Assembly (NCBI GenBank): GCA_902486425.1
Contig: CABTOK010000003.1
Coordinates: 1-64,000, forward strand
DNA: 64,000 bases
Reading direction: 5' to 3'
Source: UBA11475 sp902486425
GTDB lineage: Bacteria > Bacillota > Clostridia > Christensenellales > Borkfalkiaceae
In this document: positions 17,284 through 24,793 of the stretch, piece by piece
Layout: the number at the start of each line of letters is the position of its first letter
How positions within the stretch are numbered: position 1 is the first letter of the stretch
Position numbers and translations under genes: made by a program
Notes under the pieces: generated by a model
Told to the model about the DNA's origin: nothing
Databases searched by the model: none
Seen by the model: only the letters and a program-made list of their open reading frames with translations

Positions 17284-17368
17284 CGCGATAATATTCAATA
17301 ACAATCGGATAATAGTCTCTTATTTTTGCTTTTTGACCGAAAACAAGAGCGAAAAAAACAAAAAAATA

Positions 17369-17421
17369 AACGGATATGTTTGACAATGTTGACAATCACT
17401 TGCAAACTATCCGTTTTTTTG
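17369..17421 (+). terminator. Terminator after the EAL gene
   Basis: Stem ACGGATA-GTTTG/CAAAC-TATCCGT with a T8 tract. Its 3' half also contains the -35 box of the next promoter. Confidence 0.8.
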
Positions 17422-17428
17422 TTAAAAT
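17400..17428 (+). promoter_or_regulatory. Promoter of the GGDEF-REC-HD-GYP operon
   Basis: TTGCAA (17400-17405), a 17-nt spacer and TAAAAT (17423-17428). The spacer contains the terminator T-tract, so termination and initiation signals are interleaved. Confidence 0.7.
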
Positions 17429-17500
17429 ACAATTTGATATAAAGGGATAAAAGAGTTATTAAGATTTTTTGCACTTCAATTTAAGGGAGGTCTTTTCTTT

Positions 17501-19444
17501 ATGGAGAAGGGGAAGACAATTATATTAAAGAATAAAGAAGAGGCGGACAGACTGATCGGGGATTACTGCAATGTGTTCGACTGCGTAAGACTCATAGACG
17601 GGGCGCATGCTTCGGGGAATGAAAGGGTATATGCGGTTTATTCGAGCATAGGACAGGCGGAATGTGAGCACGTCGTTGGAAAGGTCGAGTCCTGTAAAAA
17701 CTGTGTGGTAAAAAGAGCGTTGGAGAGCAAGTCGGTGGCGACGAAACTCGAACTGTACGGCGATAAAATATTCCAGTCGACCGCTATCTATGCCGAAATA
17801 GACGGTAAACCGTACGTTATAGAACTTATAAAAAAATTTACCGACGACCTTACTTCCGAAGATGTTTCCGAACACGAAAGTATGTTCGGTCATATCGAAA
17901 GTTATTACGAAAAGATTTATACCGACGTTCTGACCGGTTGTTACAACAGAAGATATTTTGAAGAAAAACTTCGCGACGTCCCCATGAAGGCGGGCGTGGC
18001 TTTGCTCGACATAGACGACTTTAAGCTGTACAACGACGTATACGGACACGACGTCGGGGACGAAGTGTTAAAGGTTATCGCCGGGGAAATAAAAGATAGC
18101 ATACGTTCCACCGACAAACTTATAAGATACGGCGGCGACGAGTTTTTGCTCATCATGCCGGATATTAAGCGAAGGGTGTTTTTCGATGAGCTTTATAGAG
18201 TAAAAGCGAGAGTCGGAGGAATAGAAATCGCAAATTATTCGGGTATAAAGCTTTCGGTCTCGGTCGGCGGCGTTATGTCCGAAGGAAGAACAATGTCCGA
18301 AGCCGTTTCTATGGCGGACATATTTATGTACAAAGCAAAAAAAGAAAAGAACGTCATCGTAACCGATTTTGACGAAAAAGCTCTTCTTAAACGCAAAAGT
18401 AACGTTCTCGTAGTGGACGATTCGGAACTTAATCGCGAAATATTGGCTTCGATACTTAAAAACGAATTCAACATAATCGAAGCGGGCGGCGGAGAAGAGT
18501 GCGTCGCAAAACTTAAAAAGTACGGCGACGATTTAGCCGTCGTGCTTTTAGACGTAGTTATGCCCGGCATGGACGGGTTTTCCGTTCTCGATTATATGAA
18601 TTTAAGCAGGATAATCGAAACAGTTCCCGTTATAATGATCACGGGCGACGAGAGCGACGAAACGATGAAGCGCGCCTACGATATGGGCGTATCGGACTTT
18701 ATAACTAGACCTTTCGATATGAAGGTCGTTTACCGCCGCGTCGTAAACACCATTCAGCTTTACGCAAATCAGAGACGGCTTATCGACAGGCTCATCCGTC
18801 AGATGGTCGAACAGGAAAACGATTCGAAAGTAATGACGAGCATACTTTCGCACATAGTCGAATTCAGAAACGGCGAAAGCGGCAGACACGTAATAATGAT
18901 ACGTAAGCTTACCGAACTTCTGTTGAAAACTCTTTTATTGAAAACGGACGAATACAATCTTACGTCGCAGGACGTAAATCATATAATAAACGCTTCCGCA
19001 CTTCACGATATCGGAAAAATAGCGATTGACGAAAAAATAATCAACAAGCCCGGTAAGTTAACAAAAGAAGAATTTGAAACAATGAAAGCTCATACGGTGA
19101 TAGGCTCGGATATAATCCGAAGCTTAAAGGCGTATTCGGGCGAACCGCTTCTTAAATTTGCGGATGAAATATGCCGTTACCATCATGAACGCTGGGACGG
19201 CAAAGGCTATCCCGAAGGACTTAAAGGCAACGAGATACCTATTTCCGCACAGATCGTATCCATATGCGACGTATACGACGCTCTCGTCGAAAAGAGAGTT
19301 TATAAGGAAGCCTACTCGCATGAAAAGGCAGTTGAAATGATTTTAGGTGGCGAGTGCGGAACTTTCAATCCGCTTCTGATGGAATGTTTTACCGAAGTCG
19401 CGGACGACATAAGAGAGATCGAAGTCAATAAGGAGATCCTGTAA
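17501..19444 (+). CDS. GGDEF-REC-HD-GYP-type c-di-GMP metabolic protein
   Basis: A 647-residue soluble protein with GGGAGG upstream. The N-terminal about 130 residues form a PAS-like domain containing C-x2-C (ESCKNCVVKRAL), possibly metal- or redox-sensitive. GGDEF domain about 140-295: YGGDEF (209-214) is intact, as are the guanine-recognition Asn and Asp in YNDVYGHDVGD, so it is a canonical diguanylate cyclase and not of the Ser-substituted cGAMP (Hypr) type. REC domain about 300-420 with phospho-acceptor Asp351 in LLDVVMPGMDG. HD-GYP-like domain about 450-640 with LHDIGKIAI, NKPGKLT and HHERWDGKGYP. Synthesis and degradation modules with a receiver between them suggest that phosphorylation by the adjacent kinases decides the output (inference). 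Confidence 0.85.
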   Translation: MEKGKTIILKNKEEADRLIGDYCNVFDCVRLIDGAHASGNERVYAVYSSIGQAECEHVVGKVESCKNCVVKRALESKSVATKLELYGDKIFQSTAIYAEIDGKPYVIELIKKFTDDLTSEDVSEHESMFGHIESYYEKIYTDVLTGCYNRRYFEEKLRDVPMKAGVALLDIDDFKLYNDVYGHDVGDEVLKVIAGEIKDSIRSTDKLIRYGGDEFLLIMPDIKRRVFFDELYRVKARVGGIEIANYSGIKLSVSVGGVMSEGRTMSEAVSMADIFMYKAKKEKNVIVTDFDEKALLKRKSNVLVVDDSELNREILASILKNEFNIIEAGGGEECVAKLKKYGDDLAVVLLDVVMPGMDGFSVLDYMNLSRIIETVPVIMITGDESDETMKRAYDMGVSDFITRPFDMKVVYRRVVNTIQLYANQRRLIDRLIRQMVEQENDSKVMTSILSHIVEFRNGESGRHVIMIRKLTELLLKTLLLKTDEYNLTSQDVNHIINASALHDIGKIAIDEKIINKPGKLTKEEFETMKAHTVIGSDIIRSLKAYSGEPLLKFADEICRYHHERWDGKGYPEGLKGNEIPISAQIVSICDVYDALVEKRVYKEAYSHEKAVEMILGGECGTFNPLLMECFTEVADDIREIEVNKEIL

Positions 19445-19450
19445 AATAAT

Positions 19451-20290
19451 ATGAAAAAGCTGCTTTTTAAAATCGCATGCGCGTTCTTAGTTTCGGTTTT
19501 TTCCGTTGCCGCTTTGTTTTGTTTCGGTTGTGGGAATAAAGATACCCCGGACGATAAAACCGACGCGCGTGAAGAAATCGTTATAGGCAGCGACGAATAC
19601 AGACCGTTCTTTTTTACGAACGGCGACGGGAAATTTTCCGGAATCGACGTTGAGATCGCGACCGAAGCGTTTGCCCGTATGGGATATAAGGCGAAATTTA
19701 TTCAGATAGAATGGGACAAAAAAGACGTTCTTCTTTCGGACGGCGAAATCGATTGTTTGTGGGGATGTTTTTCGATGACCGGTCGTGAAGACGTTTATTC
19801 ATGGGCAGGACCGTACATGAACAGCACGCAGGCAGTTCTGGTAAGAAAAGACAGCAATATATATTCGCTTTCCGATCTTAACGGAAAAAGAGTTGCCGTA
19901 CAGGCAACGAGCAAGCCGGACGAAATATTTTCGGAAAAGATAAAAAGCGGAGAACTGAAACTGAAAAATCTTTTGTGTTTTACTTCGATCGACAACGTTT
20001 ACGCTTCTTTGCGTAAAGGCTATGCCGACGCGATAGCGGGACACATGACGGCTATACGGGAAAGAATTAAAAACTATTCCGACGATGGCTACAGGTTTTT
20101 AAGCGAACCGCTTATGCAGGTGCGTCTCGGAATTGCTTTTGCAAAAGGCACGGACGGAAATTTTATATTAAAAATAAATGAAACACTCGAAGAAATGACC
20201 GCAGACGGCTCTGTAGGACAAATTCTCGATAAATACGGCGTGGATGTAAAATACGCGTTGGACGGTATTAAAGGTTATGAACAAGAGTGA
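19451..20290 (+). CDS. Lipoprotein solute-binding protein (SBP_bac_3 type)
   Basis: 279 residues. A signal peptide ends in a lipobox, LFCFGC (Cys about 27). An amino-acid-type binding fold follows (EIVIGSDEYRPFFF, then FSGIDVEIATEAFARMGYKA, then LNGKRVAVQATSKPD). No transport genes are adjacent. It lies 6 nt after the GGDEF protein and overlaps the following histidine kinase by 14 nt. It is therefore likely the extracellular ligand sensor of that kinase rather than a transporter component. Confidence 0.75.
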   Translation: MKKLLFKIACAFLVSVFSVAALFCFGCGNKDTPDDKTDAREEIVIGSDEYRPFFFTNGDGKFSGIDVEIATEAFARMGYKAKFIQIEWDKKDVLLSDGEIDCLWGCFSMTGREDVYSWAGPYMNSTQAVLVRKDSNIYSLSDLNGKRVAVQATSKPDEIFSEKIKSGELKLKNLLCFTSIDNVYASLRKGYADAIAGHMTAIRERIKNYSDDGYRFLSEPLMQVRLGIAFAKGTDGNFILKINETLEEMTADGSVGQILDKYGVDVKYALDGIKGYEQE

Positions 20291-22433
20291 GTTTAAAGAA
20301 AAATACGGAATGGCCCTTATTTTGATTATCTTTGTTTGCGCAGGGCTGGCGTTCTTCTTTATTCTGCACAATGTTTTTGCGGCGCAGGATAGAAACAGAA
20401 CCTATTACGAAATGGAAAAAGTAATAGATTACGTTAAAAATCAGTGTATCCGCTATGACGACGTTTCGTCGGAGAGTCAGACTAAAAGTCTTATATCCAT
20501 CGTGGATAAAGCTCGTACTATAAGACGCGAACTTTTAAAAACGGACGCAGACGGCGGCGAGCTGAGCCTTTCGCTTAAAGAGTACGTCGAAGAAGAGAGA
20601 CTTACGGGTATTATCGTAAAATGCGATCCGAACTCCGTCGACGCAGAGTTTTACGTATCCGACGGTAAACCCGTTTCGTTCTGGGACGAGATGATTAAAA
20701 AATTCGCAAACGTTGCCGACTGTTACGAAAAAAGCTATTCTCAGCGTATTGTCGGAGACGACGGTTATTATTACGATTATGCGATTATATCCGACGGAAA
20801 CAACGGAATAGTTTTGTGTTACCTGTCGCAGCTTATTTCGGCGGCAGACGGAACTTATTTCAACCTTTCGACTCTTCTGGACGGCTTCAATATATCCGAT
20901 ATGACCATAATAGTCACAAACGGAACGCACGTAGTCGCTTCAAACGTCACCGGGTACGAAAACAAGCCGATAAGCGACTTCGAAGAAATAAAAAAGATGA
21001 ACGAAGCCGGCTCTTACGATAAACTTACGAAGATTTCGCTCAAAGATTCGTCGGTATATTACGGTTGCGAAGACGTTATCGACAGCTTTTTTATATACAC
21101 TTACCTCGGACGCGGCGACGTTTTTAAGGAAGGCAATTTAAAAACGGCTTACTTTTTCGTTACGTATGCGCTTTTCTGTATATGCGTGCTGATAATCTTA
21201 GCTTTTATAAAAGATTCGAGGAAAAAACAGAGAGAAAAGAACGAAAAGGAATATCGTGAAAGACTTGACAGGTTAGCGACCGAAGCCATAAGGGCTAACC
21301 AGTCGAAAAACGACTTTTTGCGCCGAATGAGCCACGATATACGAACGCCCATAAACGGAATACAGGGTATGGTCAGAATAGGCGAATATTATGCCGACGA
21401 TCCCGAAAAGCAAAAGGAATGTCGCAAAAAAATTCTCGAAGCGAGCGGATATCTTCTGGAACTCGTAAACGACGTTCTCGATATGAGCAAGCTCGACGAA
21501 AACCTTGTTATATGGAAAGAAGAACATTTCGATATGAATTCCGTCATGAACGAAATCATTTCGATGTTGTCGTTTCAGGCTTCGGAACATTCGGTTACGC
21601 TTACTTATGAAAGCGAAATTATTCATTCTTCGCTGTACGGCGGCGCGAGAACTCTGAAGCGTATATGCGCCAACATCATCGGCAATGCGATAAAATATAA
21701 CAAGCCTAACGGTAATGTCGACTGCAGTATAAAAGAAACTCGTTCGGATGATCGGAAGGCGTACTTTACGATAGTATGTGCGGATACCGGTATAGGAATG
21801 AGCGAAGAATTCCAGAAAATCATGTACGAGCCTTTCGCACAGGAAAATCCGGATTTCAATTCTAACGGAAGTACGGGGCTCGGACTCGCCATAGTAAAAA
21901 AAGCGATAGATCTTATGGGCGGCGATATAAGCGTGCAAAGCAAGACAGGCGAAGGAACGACGTTTACGATAAACCTGCCTTTTACTATAGATTGCGACGA
22001 TCGTAAAGAAACCGCGGCAAGAAACGTCGTTTCAACCAAAAAACTCGATAAAACCACCGTACTGCTTGTCGAAGACAACGACCTTAATTACGAGATCGCA
22101 GATTTTATTCTCGAAACGAACGGCGCAAAGGTGCTGAAGGCTTCGGACGGCAAACAGGCTCTGGATATATTTTCGGAATCGGAAGAAGGCGAAATTTCCG
22201 TCATTCTGATGGACGTGATGATGCCGGTAATGGACGGGATTTCCGCAACGGCGGCAATTCGTTCGCTCGACAGATCCGACGCGTCCGTCGTCCCGATAAT
22301 AGCGATGACGGCAAACACTTATACCGATGACATAGAACGCGTTCTTGCCGCCGGTATGAACGCATTCGTCGAAAAACCAGTCGACGCGGAAAAACTCGTC
22401 GATATTATCGTAAAAACATTACAAAAGAGATAA
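20277..22433 (+). CDS. Hybrid sensor histidine kinase
   Basis: 718 residues. A membrane helix (about 12-33), an extracellular sensor domain (about 34-285) and a second helix (about 288-312) are followed by a dimerisation/phospho-acceptor domain with MSHDIRTPINGI (about 350), an ATPase domain (NIIGNAIKYNKPNG, ADTGIGMS, GSTGLGLAIV) and a receiver with its Asp in ILMDVMMPVMDG plus VEKPVD. The hybrid layout needs an HPt protein, and one follows immediately. The overlap with the upstream binding protein supports a sensor pair. The likely final receiver is the REC domain of the 17501 protein (inference). Confidence 0.85.
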   Translation: MNKSEFKEKYGMALILIIFVCAGLAFFFILHNVFAAQDRNRTYYEMEKVIDYVKNQCIRYDDVSSESQTKSLISIVDKARTIRRELLKTDADGGELSLSLKEYVEEERLTGIIVKCDPNSVDAEFYVSDGKPVSFWDEMIKKFANVADCYEKSYSQRIVGDDGYYYDYAIISDGNNGIVLCYLSQLISAADGTYFNLSTLLDGFNISDMTIIVTNGTHVVASNVTGYENKPISDFEEIKKMNEAGSYDKLTKISLKDSSVYYGCEDVIDSFFIYTYLGRGDVFKEGNLKTAYFFVTYALFCICVLIILAFIKDSRKKQREKNEKEYRERLDRLATEAIRANQSKNDFLRRMSHDIRTPINGIQGMVRIGEYYADDPEKQKECRKKILEASGYLLELVNDVLDMSKLDENLVIWKEEHFDMNSVMNEIISMLSFQASEHSVTLTYESEIIHSSLYGGARTLKRICANIIGNAIKYNKPNGNVDCSIKETRSDDRKAYFTIVCADTGIGMSEEFQKIMYEPFAQENPDFNSNGSTGLGLAIVKKAIDLMGGDISVQSKTGEGTTFTINLPFTIDCDDRKETAARNVVSTKKLDKTTVLLVEDNDLNYEIADFILETNGAKVLKASDGKQALDIFSESEEGEISVILMDVMMPVMDGISATAAIRSLDRSDASVVPIIAMTANTYTDDIERVLAAGMNAFVEKPVDAEKLVDIIVKTLQKR

Positions 22434-22454
22434 AAAAGGAAAGGAAAAGGAAAT

Positions 22455-22805
22455 ATGGATATCAAAGGTTTTTATGATGAAATAGGCTCGGACGCCGGCG
22501 ACGTCGAAAAGCGTTTGGGCTCGCTTACGACCGCAGAATATTTCGTTAAAAAATTTGCAAAAGATCAGACTTACCAGGCTCTTACGGAAGCGTATAAAAG
22601 CGGAGACAGCGAAAAGGCTTTCAGAGCGGTGCATACGCTTAAAGGTCTGTGTGCGAACCTCGGTTTCGATAAACTCTATGCTTCGTCTTCGGCTCTTACC
22701 GAAATGTTAAGAGGCAATAAACCCGTCGCAGGAACCGAAATTTCTTACGAAGCGGTAAAGAAAGATTACGAAACGCTTATCGCAGCTCTCGAAAAGATGG
22801 ACTGA
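22455..22805 (+). CDS. HPt phosphotransfer protein
   Basis: A 116-residue helical protein with the HPt signature AVHTLKGLCANLG (phospho-acceptor His about residue 60). It would move phosphate from the hybrid kinases of this locus to a separate receiver, plausibly the REC domain of the GGDEF-REC-HD-GYP protein. It lies 21 nt downstream of the kinase, with a purine-rich ribosome binding site. Riboswitch copy 3 starts about 40 nt after its stop. Confidence 0.85.
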   Translation: MDIKGFYDEIGSDAGDVEKRLGSLTTAEYFVKKFAKDQTYQALTEAYKSGDSEKAFRAVHTLKGLCANLGFDKLYASSSALTEMLRGNKPVAGTEISYEAVKKDYETLIAALEKMD

Positions 22806-22845
22806 CGGTAGTTAAAACAGTAAAAACAGGCGTTTAACGTCTAAA

Positions 22846-22925
22846 AAAGAATATTTAGCAAAACCGTCGCGAGGCGGCGACGCAAAGCCAAGAAACTTTA
22901 ATTTTTTAAAGTTCGTCCGGTTGCA
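22846..22925 (+). promoter_or_regulatory. GEMM-I riboswitch, copy 3, with altered ligand-pocket residues
   Basis: The core GCAAAACC (22858-22865), a GNRA tetraloop (GCGA), GACGCAAAGCC (22879-22889), a second stem and GTTCGTCCGGTTGC are the same as in copies 1 and 2. However, the bases before GCAAAACC are TTTA instead of CAGG/AAGG. The residue equivalent to Vc2 G20 is A22857, and the one equivalent to A18 is T22855. A G20A change is the known hallmark of GEMM-I variants that accept 3',3'-cGAMP. The loss of A18 could instead mean weakened binding. It stands between operon genes without a clear promoter of its own, so it may act as an internal attenuator. Confidence 0.75.
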
Positions 22926-22970
22926 ATTTCATCCCGTATTTAATGCGGGTTGGTTTTGCAACCTTTTTTT
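22919..22970 (+). terminator. Riboswitch-controlled terminator, copy 3
   Basis: GGTTGCAA/TTGCAACC stem with an inner CCCGTA/TGCGGG hairpin and a T7 tract. The loop differs from copies 1 and 2, but the outer stem is conserved. Confidence 0.85.
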
Positions 22971-23005
22971 ATACTTGTCGTTTTAAGCGAGGAGGAGAGG
23001 GGAAG

Positions 23006-24778
23006 TTGTACGGATTAAAAAGGAATATAAAACGAATAATAACGCTGATACTTGCGTTTGCGCTCGCTTTAACGGTTTTTCCGGGGTGTAGCGGCTCCGG
23101 TAAAGGCAAAAAAGCAGTATCGCTGACGATTTCTACTACAAAAGAAACGGCGGGGGTAATCACCGCCATGGCGGAAGCTTTCAATAAAAAAAACGACGAC
23201 ATAAAAGTATCGGTAAAAGTCTATTCTACCGAAGACGAAAAGAATTATTTTCTTACTCATTACGAGGACAAGTCCGAGCTTATGACTTTCGACTATGCGC
23301 AGGAAGCGCTGTATAAATCGGAATATCTTTTAAAACTCGACCGTATGAGCGTCATCAACCGCTATTCGGTAAGCATTATAAATTATTTAAGGGATTCAGA
23401 AGGTTCCGCATACGTTCTTCCGTCAAACGGCAGATATTACACGAGAGTATATAATAAAGACGCACTCGCCGCATACGGTCTTTCGATTCCGCAGACGATA
23501 CCGGAGCTTTTAACGTTTTCTGCAAGACTTAAAGAATCCGCTCCGGCGGGCTATTACGCTTCGGCGACGCTCGGCGGAAACGATTCGATACTGTTTGCGC
23601 TGATGAGCGTGGCGTATCCGCTGTTCCTGAATACAGTTAAAGGAACGATGTTTTTAAGCGGAGTGGTAACCGGGGATCTGTCGTTCAACGATCAGGAATA
23701 CAAAGAAGCCTGGAGAGAAGTATTCGAATATCTGAAACTTCTGTACGATAACGGATTTTATTCTCTCTCTTCGATAAATAAAACGGCGGAGGAAGAACTC
23801 GAATATTTCAGAAGCGGAGAAGCCTCTGCAAAGCAAAACGACGGCAGCGTGAGTCTGAAAGATCTTTTCGGCTCGGTAAACGGAGAATGCGCTCCGTTCG
23901 TCGGCAAAAATACGAGAGACGCCTGTATAGGCTCGTCGCCGCTGTTCTATCTGAGTCTTACGCATAATGCGGGAGCATCGCTCGAAACCTGGTCGGCGAC
24001 AAAAAAATTTCTTTCGTTTTTTGCATCGGCGGAAGGTCAGTCGTTTATAACGGATTATTTCGGTAACGACGAATACGTAAGTTACCTGAAAGGCGAAAAC
24101 GTTTCGTCCGAAGTTTATAAACTGGTCGAAAACCTGAAAAATTCCGGCATGCTTTTTATCAACGACTCGTTTAACTATGCGTTCGGCTATTGCGTAGACG
24201 ATATTTACGACTTTCTGAATTCAAGGCTTTCGATCGACTCGCTGTTAACCGTTATGGACGAAAAGATAAAAGACGGACATAATTCGGAATTTACAAAAAT
24301 AGCTGAAATAGCCAAAACATATAAATTTTCGGATGAAGTATATAAAAAGAATACCGAACTCGGTATGTTCTTTATATCCGCGCTCGCCGAGTCGTCTTAT
24401 CTCGACGGAGCGGTAATGCCTTCGTCGTATATAAAATGTTCTCTTATTAAAGGTTCTCTTACCGAGAGCGATCTGGATGCGGTATTTCCGAAAAAAACTT
24501 TTGTTTTTGCCGAACTTACGGCGAACGATTTCATTAAAACAGTTTCGGATATATCTAAGGACAGTTATCCGCTCGTATACGGTATTACCGTAAAAGACGG
24601 TAAGCTATATAAGAAGAACGGCAAAAAATATAATGACGACGAAATGATTTACGCTCTTATACCTGCGGATAGAAAGTCAGTTTTGTCGGATTCCGCAAGT
24701 TTAGGAAGCGAAGTAAGTTCGGATACTTTATTGTTTTCATATTTCGACGGAAGAAGAATGATAACTCGCCGGATATAA
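23006..24778 (+). CDS. Extracellular solute-binding lipoprotein (SBP_bac_1-like)
   Basis: The start is TTG 23006 behind GGAGGAGAGGGG; the frame upstream runs through the terminator and is not expected to be translated. About 590 residues. The signal peptide ends in the lipobox VFPGC. The fold resembles sugar-binding proteins (SLTISTTKETAGVITAMAEA, then YVLPSNGRYYTRVYNKDALA, then IPQTIPELLTFSARLKES). No permease or ATPase is nearby; instead a leucine-rich-repeat lipoprotein and a hybrid kinase follow. A sensory role in that trio seems more likely than transport. Expression should depend on riboswitch copy 3. Confidence 0.7.
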   Translation: MYGLKRNIKRIITLILAFALALTVFPGCSGSGKGKKAVSLTISTTKETAGVITAMAEAFNKKNDDIKVSVKVYSTEDEKNYFLTHYEDKSELMTFDYAQEALYKSEYLLKLDRMSVINRYSVSIINYLRDSEGSAYVLPSNGRYYTRVYNKDALAAYGLSIPQTIPELLTFSARLKESAPAGYYASATLGGNDSILFALMSVAYPLFLNTVKGTMFLSGVVTGDLSFNDQEYKEAWREVFEYLKLLYDNGFYSLSSINKTAEEELEYFRSGEASAKQNDGSVSLKDLFGSVNGECAPFVGKNTRDACIGSSPLFYLSLTHNAGASLETWSATKKFLSFFASAEGQSFITDYFGNDEYVSYLKGENVSSEVYKLVENLKNSGMLFINDSFNYAFGYCVDDIYDFLNSRLSIDSLLTVMDEKIKDGHNSEFTKIAEIAKTYKFSDEVYKKNTELGMFFISALAESSYLDGAVMPSSYIKCSLIKGSLTESDLDAVFPKKTFVFAELTANDFIKTVSDISKDSYPLVYGITVKDGKLYKKNGKKYNDDEMIYALIPADRKSVLSDSASLGSEVSSDTLLFSYFDGRRMITRRI

Positions 24779-24793
24779 GAAGAGAGGGATAGA

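Noticed and set aside
1590..22970. The three repeated GCAAAACC/GACGCAAAGCC segments as insertion-sequence ends or a CRISPR-like array
   Set aside because: They are kilobases apart, in the same orientation, each directly upstream of genes and coupled to a terminator. The core matches GEMM-I riboswitches.
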